A model generated the notes under the pieces. It was not told where the DNA came from, ran no database searches, and saw nothing but the letters and a program-made list of their open reading frames with translations. Below are positions 22,801 to 26,052 of a DNA stretch of 26,052 bases, piece by piece. Origin of the DNA: a virus; IMG/VR virus record IMGVR_UViG_3300034980_000423, positions 1 to 26,052 of that record. One strand, written 5' to 3'. The position numbers were made by a program, and so were the translations under genes. The number at the start of each line of letters is the position of its first letter. The stretch's first letter is position 1.

Positions 22801-24407
22801 TGCCCACGCCACGCCCGACAGCGGCGGATCTTGCGTCTGCTCAGGTGGTGTGGATCTTGACGATCGAGTGGCGCGGGCGCGAGTACCGACGCAGCACGAT
22901 CCCAATCGAGATCACAGATGCCGATGGCGTGACCCATGCGTATCAAGGGGGTCTCGGAGACATCAGCGGCCTTGAGGAGTCGCTATCCTCGGCGTCCGTG
23001 AACGGCGGATCGGTGCCGCTTGAGATCGATTTTGAGGAAGACCTGATCACGGTGTACGCGGACGGCTACCGGCTGAGCAGCGCCACGGGGTCACTTGACA
23101 TGGTAACGACCCGAGATCGGGCGACATCGGTTCAAACGTGGGAAGGTCGATACCGGTACCTCACCGGGCGCGTTGTGCTGCCTCGGATATCAGCGCGGGG
23201 CGATCGGCCTGGCCTTGCTTCGTTCTCACTCGAGCAGAGCATCACGCAGGATCGAGGGCGGATCCTGCCTGCCTCCGCAGTGATCACGGGTGTCACCTAT
23301 CCAAACGCCCCAGAGAAGAGCGTGGGCAAGGTCTACCCGCTCGTGATGGGGCGCCAGGGCAGCTATCCAAGCGGCGGCGTTACCTTCGACACGTTGGGAT
23401 CTCCCGCCTATGTGGTCGAGGAGACCGGCAGCAACGCAGACACGTTGCACCTTGGCTACGGGCACTGGACAGCAACCCAAGCCAAGATCATCGCGGACAG
23501 TACGAAGACCGCCGCGCTAACCCTGATCAAGATTCACGACGCCACCGGGCAGGCTGTCACCGAGGTCGACATATCGGGCCAGAGCTCCGCGATTCGCACG
23601 GCGTCCGCCTACTACAGCAGCATCAGCAGTGGGGAGGGTTACCGGCTGCCGTTCTCAGGCACCGATCACCGGGGCGCGGGAGACTGGATCCGGTTCATGC
23701 TCAGCCGGTCAACGCTGACCATTGACAACGATGCATGGTCTGCAGTTACGCCAGCGCTGAACGGGTACAAGATCGCGAGCTTCATCAACGATCCCGACGT
23801 TACCCCTAGTGAATGGCTGATTGATAACGTCCTCGGTCTCTTTCCTCTCGACGTGCTGATGGGCCCCGAGGGGCTAACGCCCGTTCTCGATGAGCTGGAA
23901 GTCCCACCCATCGGCGCGCGACCAATAAACGAAAGCGCGGATTTTCGGCGCGTGGGCCCGCTTCAGGAGCGGACAGATCCAGCGGATTTGGTGGAGTCGT
24001 ACACGCTTCGGTTTGCCAAGAACGTGGGGGCCAATGACTTCAAGCTACAGATTACAATAGCTGCGGATCCTACTCCCGGTGGGCGTCGGTCGCTGTCTAC
24101 CCTAAACGCAAAACAGTCGGGGGCGTTGGCCTCGATGGTCGAGGAGACGGACGTCTTAAGCGATCCCGGTAGTGGCGATGGGTTGGCGCGGTATCGCGCT
24201 AAGAAGCTGTCGCAGCAGCCGGTCTGGGATCTATTCTCAGCCGCCAACCACTATGGCAACATCAGCGTGGGGGATCACGTGGCTCTCACATGGAGCGAGA
24301 AGGGGATCGCTGATGTTGTCTTCCGCGTGGAGGGCAAGCGGCGCGTTCGTGGTCGGTGGGTCTTCCTCGCGATGTTCCCCTATGGGCTGCGGGGGCTCGT
24401 TCGCTGA
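22800..24407 (+). CDS. Tail-tip/baseplate hub-like protein
   Basis: GTG at 22800 overlaps the preceding stop (TAGTG), 535 residues. N-terminal strands I-L-T-I-E-W-R-G-R-E-Y-R, a centre with G-K-V-Y-P-L-V-M-G-R-Q-G and G-S-P-A-Y-V-V-E-E, and a C-terminal beta region ending V-F-R-V-E-G-K-R-R-V-R. The K-V-Y-P-L-V-x-G and S-P-A-Y-V-V-E pattern recalls uncharacterised phage tail-tip proteins encoded after receptor-binding genes. No peptidoglycan hydrolase motif is seen. It is the last gene of the uninterrupted tail operon: a reverse-strand gene ends one base later. Confidence 0.6.
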   Translation: MPTPRPTAADLASAQVVWILTIEWRGREYRRSTIPIEITDADGVTHAYQGGLGDISGLEESLSSASVNGGSVPLEIDFEEDLITVYADGYRLSSATGSLDMVTTRDRATSVQTWEGRYRYLTGRVVLPRISARGDRPGLASFSLEQSITQDRGRILPASAVITGVTYPNAPEKSVGKVYPLVMGRQGSYPSGGVTFDTLGSPAYVVEETGSNADTLHLGYGHWTATQAKIIADSTKTAALTLIKIHDATGQAVTEVDISGQSSAIRTASAYYSSISSGEGYRLPFSGTDHRGAGDWIRFMLSRSTLTIDNDAWSAVTPALNGYKIASFINDPDVTPSEWLIDNVLGLFPLDVLMGPEGLTPVLDELEVPPIGARPINESADFRRVGPLQERTDPADLVESYTLRFAKNVGANDFKLQITIAADPTPGGRRSLSTLNAKQSGALASMVEETDVLSDPGSGDGLARYRAKKLSQQPVWDLFSAANHYGNISVGDHVALTWSEKGIADVVFRVEGKRRVRGRWVFLAMFPYGLRGLVR

Positions 24408-24408
24408 A

Positions 24409-24795
24409 CTACCACGCAGGGACAACCCAGCGCGCCTCATACCACGCGGATTCGCCGTCTATTGAGCTGCCCTCGTCCGTTGTCCCCGAGCAGGGCACCC
24501 GCACCAGGCCGGACTCATAGATCCGAAGGTGTGAGCCTGTCAGGTCGATACACCGTGCGCCGTGATCCGGGTTTACGTCGTCGTCTCGGCTGGTGCTCGA
24601 GCAGAACAGCAACCGCCCGATCGCGTCGGGATGTGGGGCGGTTGACTCGATCCAGTAAGCGTCAGACGCGGCGTCATTGACGCACCCGCCGAGGTCGACA
24701 CGGATCACCGATGGCGCGGAGTGCTGGTGGGCAGCTTGGCTGCCTTCGACAGAGTCACACCCACAGAGAATCAAGCCAAGGACAAGCGCACGCAT
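24409..24795 (-). CDS. Reverse-strand lipoprotein (moron candidate, 128 aa)
   Basis: ATG at 24795 on the reverse strand, preceded by GGGGGA; an ATG twelve bases further out is less well placed. The start M-R-A-L-V-L-G-L-I-L-C-G-C-D is a short lipoprotein signal peptide with lipobox L-C-G-C and lipidated Cys13. Asp at +2 would keep it in the inner membrane if an E. coli-like Lol rule applies. The mature part has four further cysteines, which may form two disulfides, and a compact charged composition. Transcription opposes the tail genes and stops just after the hub gene. Phage lipoproteins of this kind often block superinfection or alter the host surface. The role here is inferred. Confidence 0.75.
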   Translation of the reverse strand: MRALVLGLILCGCDSVEGSQAAHQHSAPSVIRVDLGGCVNDAASDAYWIESTAPHPDAIGRLLFCSSTSRDDDVNPDHGARCIDLTGSHLRIYESGLVRVPCSGTTDEGSSIDGESAWYEARWVVPAW

Positions 24796-24963
24796 ATGTT
24801 CCCCCATTGCCCTGTGTACGCACTTCCTCTGTAGATATTGCAGCGCCCACGTTCACGGGCGCACCACACACGGAACACCGCGCCCAGATGCCAGCAGCCG
24901 TGCTAAGTTCGGTTCATCCGAACCCGTGCGGGTTTCACATCGGAATCACCGAAGGGGGCCAAG
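24796..24963. promoter_or_regulatory. Divergent intergenic region with mutually exclusive hairpins
   Basis: 168 bp between the lipoprotein gene and a forward tail gene. GCGCCC (24843-24848) pairs with GGGCGC (24857-24862). GTTCGG (24907-24912) pairs with CCGAAC (24918-24923). AACCC (24921-24925) pairs with GGGTT (24930-24934). The last two share 24921-24923, so they cannot form together. Divergent promoters must lie here, but no clear -35/-10 pair was found. Confidence 0.4.
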
Positions 24964-25329
24964 ATGGCAGCCATTGACCTACGAGCAGCCTCTAAGACGG
25001 GTTGGGTACACACTCAGGCCAGCGTGGCCACAACGTGGCAGCAGTACCAGATCCCCTCATGGTGCAATCAGGTCACGGTCTTGGGAGACGCGATCGTCTA
25101 TGTCGCTGGCGAGGAGAACGGCAATCCGGCGAGCTCGGAGAGCCCGGCAGACGGTGGCGCGGTGGGCACACATCGGATCGAGATCCCAGCCTCGACCGCC
25201 TACCCGGTGGGGATTCAGGGCGACCCGGTCCAGGTGACGGTCGGCGGCGGCGCGTCCCCATCGGGGTCGATCTTCGTCGCAGCCAAGACGGGAACCGCTA
25301 CGGTGACGCTGCAGCTCGAGCGCGTGTAG
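24964..25329 (+). CDS. Small tail-tip/fibre-associated protein (121 aa), putative
   Basis: ATG at 24964 with AGGGGG seven bases upstream. The 121-residue product is beta-rich: W-Q-Q-Y-Q-I-P-S-W-C-N-Q-V-T-V-L-G, then a Gly/Ser-rich centre, Q-V-T-V-G-G-G-A-S-P and a last strand T-V-T-L-Q-L-E-R-V. It looks like a small jelly-roll or beta-sandwich and is next to another tail-like gene. Its independent ribosome-binding site and upstream regulatory gap suggest a separate transcript from the main tail operon. No specific family is recognised. Confidence 0.6.
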   Translation: MAAIDLRAASKTGWVHTQASVATTWQQYQIPSWCNQVTVLGDAIVYVAGEENGNPASSESPADGGAVGTHRIEIPASTAYPVGIQGDPVQVTVGGGASPSGSIFVAAKTGTATVTLQLERV

Positions 25330-25330
25330 C

Positions 25331-26050
25331 GTGGGCGGGTTCGTGTTCACCCCATCAGCGGGCGGTGGCGGTGGTGACTTCCCCGATCCCTTGCTGGATT
25401 GGGCGTCGAGCTCCGAGGCATTCGGAGCCGGTGCGGGGTCATACACGATCGGCGGTCTGTCGGTGACGTATGACCTGGCAGGCGGATCGGCGCCGGATAG
25501 CATCGCGTTGACGGCGGGCGTGCTCGCGGTGGACTGTAGCGGCGGCGGTCAGGCGTACCTTGTGATCGATCTGGGTGAGGCCCTGACCGATGAGATCGCG
25601 TATCTGTACGCCACATCCACCAGCTATGTGGCTGACACCACGTCGGGGTGGATCCTGTCGCTCTGTGATGACACGTCGATCGGTAACTACGGCGGGCACT
25701 TGCAGGCATCCGTAGGGCACGCGGGCACAGAGACCTCCATCAAATTCCGCGAATGCACCGACGATAGTCCGCTGACATTCGTGGACATCGCTACCGAGAC
25801 CGTGACGGACGTGAGCACGACACCCACGCGGGTGTGCATGATGTGGCACGGGGCGTCTGGTTCGATGTCGTGGGATCAAGGGTCGGCCACACTGCCGACT
25901 GACGGCGAGCACCTGACCAATCAGGTGGCGGCCGACTACAACGACGGCACCGGGGCAGCGACCCGAGCGGGCCGGCGCTATGTTCACATCCTCGTGAAAA
26001 CCTCGGTTGACATACGACTATCAGCGGGCGCGCTACGGGCGGCATCATGA
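25331..26050 (+). CDS. Tail fibre-like structural protein (239 aa), putative
   Basis: GTG at 25331 starts two bases after the upstream stop codon. The N-terminus is a short hydrophobic segment followed by five glycines (G-G-G-G-G-D-F-P-D-P). The remaining 220 residues are Gly/Thr/Ser/Asp-rich beta sequence resembling a lectin or fibre domain. The final stop overlaps an ATG at 26047 (ATGA), so at least one more gene continues past the window edge. The start is chosen because it is immediately coupled to the upstream gene. Function is inferred from composition and position. Confidence 0.55.
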   Translation: MGGFVFTPSAGGGGGDFPDPLLDWASSSEAFGAGAGSYTIGGLSVTYDLAGGSAPDSIALTAGVLAVDCSGGGQAYLVIDLGEALTDEIAYLYATSTSYVADTTSGWILSLCDDTSIGNYGGHLQASVGHAGTETSIKFRECTDDSPLTFVDIATETVTDVSTTPTRVCMMWHGASGSMSWDQGSATLPTDGEHLTNQVAADYNDGTGAATRAGRRYVHILVKTSVDIRLSAGALRAAS

Positions 26051-26052
26051 TC

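Noticed and set aside
1-26052. tRNA genes, integrase, attachment sites, insertion sequences and lysis genes
   Set aside because: None could be supported by eye: no cloverleaf with CCA-type end, no recombinase motifs, no holin or endolysin ORF, no transposase.

Overview
The window is a contiguous piece of a GC-rich (by eye about 60-65 % GC) tailed double-stranded DNA phage or prophage of siphovirus type. Head and tail genes run in canonical order and no tail-sheath gene is visible. The host cannot be named from this sequence. No integrase, repressor, lysis gene or tRNA is visible, so temperate versus lytic is open. GATC is conspicuously frequent throughout.

Layout. (1) 1-3411: a nucleic-acid-processing and accessory block. 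It holds the end of a RuvC-like resolvase, a beta-type DNA methyltransferase, several very small translationally coupled ORFs (two junctions share an identical 19-bp sequence), GC-rich hairpins and a zinc-rich HNH-type protein. (2) 3432-5894: a replication module. A putative AEP-type primase is translationally coupled to a VapE-family P-loop ATPase, followed by a roughly 310-bp array of GTCCCTACC-type iterons in both orientations around an AT-rich patch, a strong replication-origin candidate. (3) 5895-6726: an ORF carrying an exact 32-bp in-frame direct repeat that brackets a bacterial-type domain, then a small zinc-knuckle protein. (4) 6765-8866: small and large terminase. (5) 8870-13871: portal, gp7/gpF-like head morphogenesis protein, scaffold, candidate decoration protein and major capsid protein. 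A reverse-strand gene and a palindromic operator-like region interrupt this block. (6) 13894-16174: connector, head closure, a virion beta protein, an HK97 gp10-like protein and a tail-terminator candidate. (7) 16183-19453: tail tube protein, a GC hairpin, a tail assembly chaperone pair joined by a textbook -1 frameshift site (GGGAAAC directly before the stop plus a stem-loop), and the tape measure. (8) 19453-26050: tail-tip genes, including a 1115-aa protein with two sialidase-type Asp boxes and a lectin-like segment, a hub-like protein, a reverse-strand lipoprotein gene, and two small fibre/tip candidates.

How they fit together: the primase, VapE ATPase and iterons would form the replicon. 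RuvC would resolve branched DNA before terminase packages it through the portal into the scaffolded capsid. The connector and tail genes complete the virion. The two reverse-strand genes and the repeat-bracketed insertions look like accessory cargo (morons). Family calls are from motif and gene-order recognition only; no database search was run.
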